A DNA stretch of 64,000 nucleotides, taken from Nocardioides deserti. Its GTDB lineage: Bacteria > Actinomycetota > Actinomycetes > Propionibacteriales > Nocardioidaceae. How positions within the stretch are numbered: the stretch's first letter is position 1; each line of letters begins with the position of its first letter. Under the pieces are notes generated by a model, which saw only the letters and a list, made by a program, of their open reading frames with translations, did not search any database and was not told where the DNA came from. The position numbers and the translations under genes were made by a program. Where the stretch lies: positions 186,001-250,000 of the forward strand of contig NZ_JACMYC010000006.1 of the NCBI RefSeq assembly GCF_014266025.1, in the 5' to 3' direction. Below, piece by piece: positions 1 through 8,934 of the stretch.

Positions 1-1
1 C

Positions 2-589
2 ACGGGTGGGGAGATCCAGCGGTTCGACCTCTGGTCGCTCTCCCTGACCGACGGCGACGACGTGCGCGACGAGGGCGAGGTCGTCGGCGACTTCACCGTC
101 GGCCCGGAAGGCACGGCCTGGACCGGGACGCACAACGAGCCGAACGACTCGCTCACGGTGGTCGACCCCGACGGGGACCGCCGCACGTTCGACCCGCGCT
201 CCGGCGACCGCTGCAACCAGCTGGGCATGGCACGTGTGGGCGAGGTCGTCGCGCTGTCGCAGTACTGCGGCCGGACCGGGGACGTCCGCGACGACCGGGT
301 GCAGGTGCTCACCGACACCGGCGAGCCGGTCGTGACGATCCAGGACGACGGGATCGAGCTGGCGGGCGCGAGCGACGACGGCGTGCTGGTGACGGCGTAC
401 GGCCCGGGCGAGCGGGCGGGTACGTACTTCTACGAGCTCGACAGTGCCCGGCTGTGGCGGATCGGCGGCGACGTGGGCCGGTTCGGCTCGGGGTGGTCCG
501 GGCAGCGGCCCGGCGCCTGGTTCTCCTGGTCGACGGCGGTCAACGGCGGCCGGGGCGCGACCCAGCACGTCGGCGACTGGGTCGGCTGA
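2..589 (+). CDS. Secreted propeller-like protein, 5'-truncated
   Basis: The reading frame is open from the left edge of the window, so the true start lies outside it; a GTG at 62 is in frame but internal. The visible 195 residues are acidic, contain no membrane segment, and alternate short beta-type segments with Asp/Gly turns (for example VVDPDGDR and LTDTGEP), as in WD40/TolB-like propellers. In style and composition it resembles the periplasmic part of the protein at 7747-8883, which follows a SigE-type sigma factor. An upstream sigma gene outside the window is therefore possible, but this is inference. No catalytic motif is recognised. Confidence 0.6.
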   Translation, partial: TGGEIQRFDLWSLSLTDGDDVRDEGEVVGDFTVGPEGTAWTGTHNEPNDSLTVVDPDGDRRTFDPRSGDRCNQLGMARVGEVVALSQYCGRTGDVRDDRVQVLTDTGEPVVTIQDDGIELAGASDDGVLVTAYGPGERAGTYFYELDSARLWRIGGDVGRFGSGWSGQRPGAWFSWSTAVNGGRGATQHVGDWVG

Positions 590-704
590 CCCGCCTCTCC
601 GGCGGCGGACCTGCGCGGTCTGATGCTGCCCAGCGTGCGCCCCGCCGCACGCTCAGCAGCACGAGGCCGGTTCGGGGTGGGAGGCGCGTCCTGGTACGCC
701 GAAC

Positions 705-734
705 GGCGCCGGCCCCCTGCTGGGGACCGGCGCC
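705..734 (-). terminator. Hairpin downstream of groEL
   Basis: GGCGCCGGCCCC at 705-716 pairs with GGGG-A-CCGGCGCC at 722-734 (one bulged A) around a 5-nt loop. It lies between the stops of the converging 5'-partial gene and groEL, so it can serve either strand. There is no U-tract, as is common for high-GC actinobacterial terminators. Confidence 0.6.
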
Positions 735-772
735 GCCGGGTGGTGCTGGGGTGCTCGAGAGGAGCGGGTCAC

Positions 773-2478
<1,706 letters not shown>

Positions 2479-2487
2479 CGGGAGAGA

Positions 2488-2784
2488 TCAGGAAACGATC
2501 GCGAGCACGTCGCGGGCGGAGAGGATCAGGAACTCCTCGCCGGAGTACTTGACCTCGGTGCCGCCGTACTTGCTGTAGATGACCTTGTCGCCCACGGAGA
2601 TGTCCATGGGGACGCGCTCGTCGCCGTCGTCGTTGAAGCGGCCCGGGCCCACGGCCACGACCTCGCCCTCCTGGGGCTTCTCCTTGGCGGTGTCCGGGAT
2701 GACCAGGCCGGAGGCCGTGGTCTGCTCGGCGTCGAGCGGCTTGACGACGATGCGGTCCTCGAGGGGCTTGATGTTGACCGACAC
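2488..2784 (-). CDS. groES: 10 kDa co-chaperonin GroES
   Basis: Heptameric lid of the GroEL chamber. The 98 residues begin [17 protein letters not shown] and include the mobile-loop region ([18 protein letters not shown], residues 20-37) and the usual [16 protein letters not shown] strand near the C-terminus. The GTG at 2784 was chosen because GGAGG lies eight bases upstream and the family starts there; the open frame runs much further but becomes unrelated. First gene of the groES-groEL operon, under two CIRCE operators. Confidence 0.97.
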   Translation of the reverse strand: MSVNIKPLEDRIVVKPLDAEQTTASGLVIPDTAKEKPQEGEVVAVGPGRFNDDGDERVPMDISVGDKVIYSKYGGTEVKYSGEEFLILSARDVLAIVS

Positions 2785-2891
2785 GATGTCGACCTCCACT
2801 TTCAAACTCAGGTGTCTCAGGTGGGTGGTGCACGTCTGGTGCCTGCGGTCCCTCGCACGCCGTCGCGGGGGTCGTGCGTGGTGCGCAAGCG

Positions 2892-2918
2892 CTGGCACAC
2901 TCACAGGGAGAGTGCCAG
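2892..2918. promoter_or_regulatory. CIRCE operator 1 (HrcA binding site)
   Basis: CTGGCACAC-N9-GAGTGCCAG (2892-2900, 2910-2918): nine-base inverted arms with one mismatch and a spacer of exactly nine, the architecture of CIRCE (consensus TTAGCACTC-N9-GAGTGCTAA). It lies about 110 bp upstream of the groES start on the minus strand. HrcA itself is not in the window. Confidence 0.88.
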
Positions 2919-2926
2919 GACAGAAA

Positions 2927-2953
2927 CTAGCACTCACCTCGCGCGAGTGCCAG
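2927..2953. promoter_or_regulatory. CIRCE operator 2 (HrcA binding site)
   Basis: CTAGCACTC-N9-GAGTGCCAG (2927-2935, 2945-2953): nine-base arms with one mismatch and a nine-base spacer. It begins eight bases after CIRCE 1. Its right edge is only 27 bp from the GTG of the divergent methyltransferase at 2981, so that gene may share heat-shock control. Confidence 0.88.
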
Positions 2954-2980
2954 GGACCCCTGCCCTGCGAGGATCCGACC

Positions 2981-4156
2981 GTGGACCTCGACGCCTTCCG
3001 CTGGCTGCTGACCGACGCCGGGCAGCGCCTGCTCGACCGGGCCGGCGGGCTGGTCGACGTCGACCCGCTGCTCGCGCAGACCACGCTGCGCCGCGAGGCC
3101 GACGCCGAGCACGCGGCCGCCGCCCTCACCCAGGCGCGCCTGCGGGTGCGGGCCGAGGCGAAGTTCGGCGACCTGGCCGCGCGGATGTACTTCACCCCCG
3201 ACGGCCTGGAGCAGGCCACCCGGCTCGCCGTCGCCACCCACCGTGCCGCGCGGCTCCAGGCGTACGCCGCGCGGACCCTCGTCGACCTCGGCTGCGGCGT
3301 GGGCGGGGACCTCATCGCTGCGGCCCGGGCCGGCCTGACGTGCGCCGGCGTCGACCTCGACCCGGTGCGGGTCGCGGTGGCCGAGGCCAACCTCGCCGCG
3401 CTCGACCTGCCCGGCGCGGTGGTGGTCGCGGACGCGACGACCGTCGACCCCTCCCCCTTCGACGTGGCGTTCGCCGACCCGGCCCGCCGCGGCGCGCGCG
3501 GCCGCACGTTCGACGTCGACGACTGGACGCCGCCGTGGTCGTTCGTCGAGCGGCTCCTGCGCCGCGACTCGTGCGTCAAGGTCGCCCCCGGCATCCCGCA
3601 CGACCTGGTGCCGTCCGGCGTCGAGGCCGAGTGGGTCAGCGACCGCGGTGAGGTCAAGGAGGCCGCGCTGTGGTCGGGCGGGCTGGCCACGACCGCCCGG
3701 CGCGCGACGGTCATCGGGGACGGCGGCCTCGCCACGGTCACCGACGAGGACGCCCCTGCGCTGGGCGACGGCGTCGACGTGCGCCCGGTCGGCCGGTACC
3801 TCTACGAGCCCGACGGCGCGGTCATCCGCGCCGGGCTGGTCACCGCCGTCGCGGCGGCCGTGCAGGGCGGGCTCGTCGACGAGCACATCGCCTACGTCAC
3901 CGGCGACGCGGCGTACCGCTCGCCGCTCGCCCGCGGCTACGAGGTGCTCGAGGAGCTGCCGTACCGCGAGAAGGCGCTGCGGGCCGCGCTGCGCGAGCGA
4001 CGCATCGGCACGCTGACGATCAAGAAGCGCGGCGTGGACGTCGTGCCCGAGCAGCTGCGCAAGCGGCTGGCGCTCAGCGGCGACGAGGAGGGCACGCTCG
4101 TGCTCACCCGCGTCGCCGGCGCCGGCACCGCGCTGCTGGTCCGGCCGCTGGCCTGA
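2981..4156 (+). CDS. Class I SAM methyltransferase with THUMP-like C-terminus
   Basis: A 391-residue predicted methyltransferase. Motif I is DLGCGVGGD (102-110), followed by an acidic ribose-binding position (GVDLDP, 123-128) and a catalytic-loop-like DPARRG (166-171). The C-terminal third resembles the THUMP-like domain found in an actinobacterial family of putative RNA methyltransferases; the substrate is unknown. The GTG at 2981 was chosen because upstream sequence in frame crosses the CIRCE operators and groES. Divergent from groES, with CIRCE 2 just 27 bp upstream of the start, so heat-shock co-regulation is plausible. Ends 13 bp before the stop of the convergent next gene. Confidence 0.8.
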   Translation: MDLDAFRWLLTDAGQRLLDRAGGLVDVDPLLAQTTLRREADAEHAAAALTQARLRVRAEAKFGDLAARMYFTPDGLEQATRLAVATHRAARLQAYAARTLVDLGCGVGGDLIAAARAGLTCAGVDLDPVRVAVAEANLAALDLPGAVVVADATTVDPSPFDVAFADPARRGARGRTFDVDDWTPPWSFVERLLRRDSCVKVAPGIPHDLVPSGVEAEWVSDRGEVKEAALWSGGLATTARRATVIGDGGLATVTDEDAPALGDGVDVRPVGRYLYEPDGAVIRAGLVTAVAAAVQGGLVDEHIAYVTGDAAYRSPLARGYEVLEELPYREKALRAALRERRIGTLTIKKRGVDVVPEQLRKRLALSGDEEGTLVLTRVAGAGTALLVRPLA

Positions 4157-4169
4157 CGCAGGCAGGCCC

Positions 4170-5234
4170 TCAGACGGTCGTGAGGCCGTCGGTCTGGCCG
4201 CCGTCGGTGGCGCCGCCCGGCGCCGCGGAGCCGGCCAGGTGCACCCGGGCGAGCGGGTGGCCGCGCAGGGGCACGGCCAGGAGCTCCCAGACCTCCGCGA
4301 CGAGGTCCGCGCCGGCACCGCGCGCCTCCAGCACGCGCGTGAGCCAGTCGCGCGCCTCGACCATGATCGTCTCGTCGCCGGTGACGAGCGAGGCGGCCAG
4401 GCAGCCGAGCACGTGGTCGACCAGGTCCTCCAGCTCCGCCCACCAGCGCGCCCGGCGCGGAGCGGGGTGGCGGGCGGCGAGGGCGCGCAGGACGTACGGC
4501 GTGATCTCGTGGCGGAAGTCGTTCAACCAGGCCGCCTCGAGGTCGGCCGGGCTCGGCGGCTCGGGCGTGGCCGGAGGCAGCCGGCGCGGCAGCTGCTCGA
4601 GCAGGGCGAGGACGTCGCCGACCGACGCGGCGTACGCCGCCGCGCCGACCGCCGTGGCGCGCTGCGGGTCGCCGCCGAAGGCTGCACCGCCCGCGACGAC
4701 CGGGATGCCGGTCGCGCGGACGTGCCCGAGCAGCGGCTTGAGCCGCGCCAGCGACGACGCGCGGGCGACGCTGACCAGCAGGGCGCGGGGCTTGCGGGTG
4801 AGCACCTGGCGCAGGAGGTCCTCGGCGGCGGCGTCACCGCCCGCGACGGTGGTGCGGTAGCCGGCGGCGCCGAGCGCCTCGGCGAGCACCAGCGCCGGCA
4901 GCTCCTCGCGCTCGACGGTGGCGACCACGACGAGCGGGCGGTCCGAGGGCGGCGGCGGGCTGAAGGAGCACAGCCAGTGGACGAGGCCCTCGTTGATCGA
5001 GGTGGCGAGCCGCTGCTGCTCGGCGCTCCACTCCCCCGCCAGCCACAGGCCGGCCACCCGCTCCTGGGCGGGGACGAGGACCTCGTCGATGATCTCGAGG
5101 TGGGTGCGGCCGTCCTCGTGCATCCGCTTGACGGCGTCGAGCGCGCTCGCCCGGTCACCGTTCCGCAGGGCCACCCAGTACTGCTCCCGAGGTGCGTCCA
5201 CACGTACCGATTCCCCCGGACCGCGGGTGCTCAT
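4170..5234 (-). CDS. Cobalamin-binding-domain-like protein (ligand residues missing)
   Basis: 354 residues. Residues about 20-90 look like the helical B12-binding-2 cap: GLWLAGEWSAEQQ resembles the W-x9-EH motif of CarH/LitR and methionine synthase modules, but EH is replaced by QR. Residues about 98-210 have the Rossmann-like B12 fold pattern (VVVATVEREELPAL, ALLVSVARAS, IPVVAGGAAFG). The DxHxxG lower-ligand His motif is absent; the corresponding stretch reads VEREELPAL. It therefore probably does not bind cobalamin in the base-off/His-on way and may be a sensor relic. A helical C-terminal domain (about 225-330) is unassigned. Monocistronic, with a terminator hairpin behind its start belonging to the upstream pair. 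Confidence 0.7.
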   Translation of the reverse strand: MSTRGPGESVRVDAPREQYWVALRNGDRASALDAVKRMHEDGRTHLEIIDEVLVPAQERVAGLWLAGEWSAEQQRLATSINEGLVHWLCSFSPPPPSDRPLVVVATVEREELPALVLAEALGAAGYRTTVAGGDAAAEDLLRQVLTRKPRALLVSVARASSLARLKPLLGHVRATGIPVVAGGAAFGGDPQRATAVGAAAYAASVGDVLALLEQLPRRLPPATPEPPSPADLEAAWLNDFRHEITPYVLRALAARHPAPRRARWWAELEDLVDHVLGCLAASLVTGDETIMVEARDWLTRVLEARGAGADLVAEVWELLAVPLRGHPLARVHLAGSAAPGGATDGGQTDGLTTV

Positions 5235-5249
5235 GCTTGGAGCGATCCA

Positions 5250-5284
5250 ACGCCGGCCCCGGAGTGGTCCTCCGGGGCCGGCGT
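5250..5284 (-). terminator. Strong hairpin after the mycothiol MBL gene
   Basis: A perfect 15-bp stem, ACGCCGGCCCCGGAG (5250-5264) with CTCCGGGGCCGGCGT (5270-5284), and a 5-nt loop. It lies 28 bp past the stop of the MBL hydrolase and just before the start of the cobalamin-domain gene, insulating the two minus-strand units. Confidence 0.8.
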
Positions 5285-5311
5285 CGGGTCGGGCCGGGTG
5301 TGCGGGGCGGG

Positions 5312-5935
5312 TCAGGCGCCGAGGGTCTGCTTCTCCGCGCCGATGGTGGTGTCGTCACCGTGTCCGGTGTGGACGACCGTCTCGTCGGGCAGCGCGAAGA
5401 GCTTCGCGCGGATCGACGCCTCGAGCGTCGGTCGGTCGCTGAACGAGCGGCCGGTCGCGCCGGGGCCACCGTTGAACAACGTGTCGCCGGTGAAGACGCA
5501 CCCGAGGTCCGGTGCCGCGAAGCAGATCGCACCGGGCGCGTGGCCGGGGGTGTGCAGCGCCCGCAGCGTCGCGCCGCCGACGGAGATCTCGAAGCCGTCG
5601 TCGAGGTCGACGTCCCACAGCCGGTCGGTGTGGGTGAGCTCCCACAGCGGCCGCTCGTCGGGGTGGAGCAGGATCGGCGCGCCCGCGCCGCCGTTGACCC
5701 GCTCGCGCAGCTCCGGGGCCACCCGGCAGTGGTCGTCGTGGGCGTGGGTCAGCAGGATCGCCTTGACCGTGCGGTCGCCGACCACGTCCAGGATCGCGTC
5801 GACCGAGTGCGGCGCGTCGATGACGACGCACTCGGTGTCGTCGCCGACGACCCAGATGTTGTTGTCGACGTCGAAGGTCTCCCCGTCGAGGCTGAAGGTG
5901 CCGCTGACGACCGCGTGGTCGACCCGCAGGCTCAC
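5312..5935 (-). CDS. MBL-fold hydrolase, partner of MscR
   Basis: 207-residue metallo-beta-lactamase-fold hydrolase with the metal motif THAHDDH (63-69), further His at 128/132 (LHTPGHAPG), Asp151 in FTGD, and a terminal HTGHGDD motif. The GTG start overlaps the stop of the upstream dehydrogenase as GTGA, so translation is coupled. The same adjacent pair (Rv2259 mscR / Rv2260) occurs in Mycobacterium tuberculosis. From this context the enzyme most likely hydrolyses the acyl-mycothiol product, for example S-formylmycothiol; that substrate is inference. A strong terminator follows. Confidence 0.85.
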   Translation of the reverse strand: MSLRVDHAVVSGTFSLDGETFDVDNNIWVVGDDTECVVIDAPHSVDAILDVVGDRTVKAILLTHAHDDHCRVAPELRERVNGGAGAPILLHPDERPLWELTHTDRLWDVDLDDGFEISVGGATLRALHTPGHAPGAICFAAPDLGCVFTGDTLFNGGPGATGRSFSDRPTLEASIRAKLFALPDETVVHTGHGDDTTIGAEKQTLGA

Positions 5936-7032
5936 AGGACCACCACCGAGCGGAGCACGTTGCCGTGGTGCATCTTCTCGAAGGCCGCCTCGACGTCGTC
6001 GATGCCGATCTCCTCGGTCACGAACGCATCCAGGTCGAGCCGGCCCTGCTGGTAGAGGTCGACGAGCATCGGGAAGTCGCGGGTCGGCAGGCAGTCGCCG
6101 TACCAGCTGGACTTCAGCGAGCCGCCACGGCCGAAGACGTCGATCAGCGGCAGCTGCGGCACCGTCATGTCCGGGGTCGGCACGCCGACCAGGACGACCG
6201 TGCCGGCGAGGTCGCGGGCGTAGAAGGCCTGCTCCCAGGTCTCCGGACGTCCCACGGCCTCGATGACGACGTCGGCGCCCTCCGCGCCGTCGTACACCTC
6301 GCCGCAGATCTCCTTGACCCGCGCGACGACGTCCTCCTTGGAGGAGTCGATCGTGTGCGTGGCGCCGAGCTTCTGGGCGGCCTCGAGCTTCTGGGCGTCG
6401 ATGTCGACGGCGATGATCGGGCTCGCGCCGGCCAGCGCGGAGCCGGCGATCGCGGCGACGCCGACGCCACCGCAGCCGATGACCGCGACGGACTTGCCGC
6501 GGGTCACCGCACCGGTGTTGATCGCGGCGCCGATGCCGGCCATCACGCCACAGCCGAGCAGGCCGACGGCCGCCGGGCGGGCCGACGGGTCGACCTTCGT
6601 GCACTGCCCGGCGGCGACCAGCGTCTTCTCCGCGAACGCCCCGATGCCCAGCGCCGGGGACAGCTCGGTGCCGTCCTCGAGGGTCATCTTCTGCTTCGCG
6701 TTGTGGGTGTTGAAGCAGTACTGCAGCTCGCCGCGCTTGCACGCCCGGCACTCACCGCAGACCGCGCGCCAGTTGAGGACGACGAAGTCGCCCGGCGCCA
6801 CGCCGGTCACGCCCTCGCCGACCGCCTCCACGACCCCCGACGCCTCGTGGCCGAGCAGGAACGGGAACTCGTCGTTGATCCCGCCCTGCCGGTAGTGCAG
6901 GTCGGTGTGGCAGACCCCGCAGGCCTGGATCTTCACGACCGCCTCGCCCGGGCCCGGGTCCGGCACGTTGATCGTGACCACCTCGACGGGCGCTCCCTCT
7001 GCTCGTGCGACGACCGCCTTGACCTGCTGCAT
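5932..7032 (-). CDS. mscR: S-(hydroxymethyl)mycothiol dehydrogenase / nitrosomycothiol reductase
   Basis: Zinc-dependent medium-chain alcohol dehydrogenase, 366 residues. It oxidises the formaldehyde-mycothiol adduct and, in mycobacteria, reduces S-nitrosomycothiol. Catalytic zinc residues are Cys41 (CGVCHTD) and His62-Glu63 (GHE); structural zinc cysteines are 92, 95, 98 and 106. The NAD-binding glycine motif is [10 protein letters not shown]. The ATG at 7032 was chosen over an in-frame upstream start at 7095 because a good -10 box (TAGGGT, 7071-7076) lies between them and would leave the longer form untranscribed. Overlaps the MBL hydrolase by 4 bp. Confidence 0.92.
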   Translation of the reverse strand: MQQVKAVVARAEGAPVEVVTINVPDPGPGEAVVKIQACGVCHTDLHYRQGGINDEFPFLLGHEASGVVEAVGEGVTGVAPGDFVVLNWRAVCGECRACKRGELQYCFNTHNAKQKMTLEDGTELSPALGIGAFAEKTLVAAGQCTKVDPSARPAAVGLLGCGVMAGIGAAINTGAVTRGKSVAVIGCGGVGVAAIAGSALAGASPIIAVDIDAQKLEAAQKLGATHTIDSSKEDVVARVKEICGEVYDGAEGADVVIEAVGRPETWEQAFYARDLAGTVVLVGVPTPDMTVPQLPLIDVFGRGGSLKSSWYGDCLPTRDFPMLVDLYQQGRLDLDAFVTEEIGIDDVEAAFEKMHHGNVLRSVVVL

Positions 7033-7070
7033 GTGCTGCTCCTGCTTCTTCGTGGGGTTGGTCCGCGGCC

Positions 7071-7076
7071 ACCCTA
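7071..7076 (-). promoter_or_regulatory. -10 box for mscR
   Basis: TAGGGT on the minus strand (ACCCTA on plus), matching the actinobacterial TANNNT pattern. The predicted transcript start is about 32 nt upstream of the mscR ATG. No convincing -35 hexamer was seen. Confidence 0.5.
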
Positions 7077-7144
7077 GGACCGCGGCTGCAACCATCCGTC
7101 GGCGCTTCGCGTCCTGAGGTCAGGAGACGAAGGACGGAGGGCGC

Positions 7145-7750
7145 ATGCCACCCACCCGGGAGCTGCCCGCGGCGACCGACGCCGACACTGGGCGCATGAC
7201 CGATCGCGGAGCGACGCGCGGGGCGACGCGCGACGCCGAGCTGACCGCGTGGCTCGCTGCGCGGCAGCCCGCACTGCTGCGCACGGCGTACCTCCTCACC
7301 GGCGACCGGCACGCCGCCGAGGACCTGCTGCAGACCTCGCTGGCCAAGCTGTACCTGTCCTGGGACAAGGTCCGCGACCGCGGCGCGATCGACGCCTACG
7401 CCCGCCGGGTCCTCGTCAACGAGCACACCTCGCTGTGGCGGCGCGGCTGGAAGCGGCGCGAGCACGCCACCGACACGGTGCCCGAGCCGGAGCCGGTGCT
7501 GGAGTCCTACGACGACGGCACGGCCGCGCAGGTCTGGGAGCTCGTCCAGGGCCTCCCGCGCCGGGCGCGCGCCGTCGTCGTCCTGCGCTACTACGAGCAG
7601 CTGACCGAGGCCGAGACCGCCGACGTGCTCGGCATCTCCGTCGGCACCGTCAAGTCCCAGTGCAGCCGCGCACTCGCCGCGCTGCGCGAGCGCACCCCGT
7701 CCCACCTGAACCCGAGCCTGGACCCGACCTCCCGGGAGGAGGAGCGATGA
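7145..7750 (+). CDS. SigE-type ECF RNA polymerase sigma factor
   Basis: ECF sigma factor of the actinobacterial SigE/SigL-like group, 201 residues. Region 2 is visible as RTAYLLTGDRHAAEDLLQTS (residues 41-60), with the DLLQ helix that contacts core polymerase. Region 4 has the HTH TEAETADVLGISVGTVKSQ near the C-terminus. Start at 7145 was favoured because GGAGGG lies six bases upstream; an in-frame ATG at 7196 has no such site. Its stop overlaps the next start as ATGA, coupling it to the membrane protein that follows, the usual layout for a sigma factor and its cognate regulator. Confidence 0.9.
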   Translation: MPPTRELPAATDADTGRMTDRGATRGATRDAELTAWLAARQPALLRTAYLLTGDRHAAEDLLQTSLAKLYLSWDKVRDRGAIDAYARRVLVNEHTSLWRRGWKRREHATDTVPEPEPVLESYDDGTAAQVWELVQGLPRRARAVVVLRYYEQLTEAETADVLGISVGTVKSQCSRALAALRERTPSHLNPSLDPTSREEER

Positions 7751-8883
7751 CCGACCGCACCGAGGAGCGCCTCGAGCAGGGCCTCCGCTCCCGCGCCGAC
7801 GTCCTGACCGAGGCGCCGCTGACGCTCGCCCACGTCAAGGCCACCGCCCGCACCATCCGCCGCCGGCGACGCTCCGTGGGCGCCGGCGTCGCCGCCGCCC
7901 TCGTCGCGGCCGTCCTGCTGCCCCTCGGCCTGGGCGGCGGCGACGACACCGCCGTCGTACCGGCTCCGCAGCCCGCCGTGGCACCTACGGGGTGGCTCAC
8001 CGACGGGACCGTCCACCTGCTCGACGGCACCGAGGTCCCCCTCGGCGGCGTCTCCGAGGTCCGGGCCTGGGCGCCGCTGGGCGAGGGGTACGTCGCCGCC
8101 GGGACGCGCCAGGGCGCGGAGGTCGTGTCGCTGCACGACGCCGACGGCTCGCTCGAGACGACCTGGCCGGCCACCGGGCCGGCCTCGTTCGTGGTCGACG
8201 ACGACGGCCGGCACGCGGCCTGGGTCCTCGACACCGGCGAGCCGGTCCTCCTCGACGCAGCGTCCGGGGAGATCGAGCGGCTGTCCTCGGCCGGCCTCGG
8301 CCGGAGGCCGCGACCGGTCGGCATCGCCGGGACCTGCCCGGACGAGTGCGGGGTGGTCCTGGCCGACGGGTCCGGGTCGACGTACCTCGTGCCGGCCGAC
8401 GGGGCGGCCGAGCCGTTCCTGCCGAAGATCCCCCAGGTCGTCGCCCTCTCCCCCGACGACTCGCTGGTCGCGGGCCTGGTCGGCCCGGCGCCCGACGACA
8501 TCCACAGCTGCGGCGGCGTGTGGTCCGCCGGGAGCGGGCAGGCCGCCTGGGAGGACTGCAACGACAACCAGTACCTCTTCTCCCCCGACAGCCGGTACGT
8601 CGCCACCACCTTCGCCGAGGGTCTCGGACCGAACTCGCTGCGGCTCAAGGACGCCGCCACCGGCGTGCTGGTCCACGAGATGCGCCGCGTGGACTGGATG
8701 CCCGAGCACGTCTGGGTCGACGACGAGCACGTGCTCGTCAACGTCCAGCGCGGCACCGAGTGGTCGCTGGTGCGGATCGGCGTCGACAGGACCGAGGAGG
8801 TGCTCGCCGGGCCGGCCCCGGGGGTGGACGAGGAGAAGTGGGGCATGCCGGTGTCGCCGTACCTCCTGCCGACCGGACCCTGA
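7747..8883 (+). CDS. Membrane-anchored propeller-like protein, putative sigma regulator
   Basis: 378 residues. A cytosolic N-terminus of about 43 residues ending in a basic RTIRRRRR cluster is followed by one membrane helix (about 45-66, Ala/Val/Leu rich). The remaining 310 residues are extracytoplasmic, with repeated Asp-rich turns of WD40/TolB-like type. Cys pairs (TCPDECG, SCGGV, EDCND) could form disulfides. ATGA overlap with the SigE-type sigma gene indicates co-translation and suggests an anti-sigma or sensor role, but no zinc anti-sigma HxxxCxxC motif is present. The function is therefore inferred from position only. Similar in composition to the truncated gene at the window's left edge. 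Confidence 0.7.
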   Translation: MTDRTEERLEQGLRSRADVLTEAPLTLAHVKATARTIRRRRRSVGAGVAAALVAAVLLPLGLGGGDDTAVVPAPQPAVAPTGWLTDGTVHLLDGTEVPLGGVSEVRAWAPLGEGYVAAGTRQGAEVVSLHDADGSLETTWPATGPASFVVDDDGRHAAWVLDTGEPVLLDAASGEIERLSSAGLGRRPRPVGIAGTCPDECGVVLADGSGSTYLVPADGAAEPFLPKIPQVVALSPDDSLVAGLVGPAPDDIHSCGGVWSAGSGQAAWEDCNDNQYLFSPDSRYVATTFAEGLGPNSLRLKDAATGVLVHEMRRVDWMPEHVWVDDEHVLVNVQRGTEWSLVRIGVDRTEEVLAGPAPGVDEEKWGMPVSPYLLPTGP

Positions 8884-8934
8884 CGTTCCCCTGGTGTTCC
8901 CCCGGGATGCAGGGAAAGGAGAGGCGCGGCGTCG

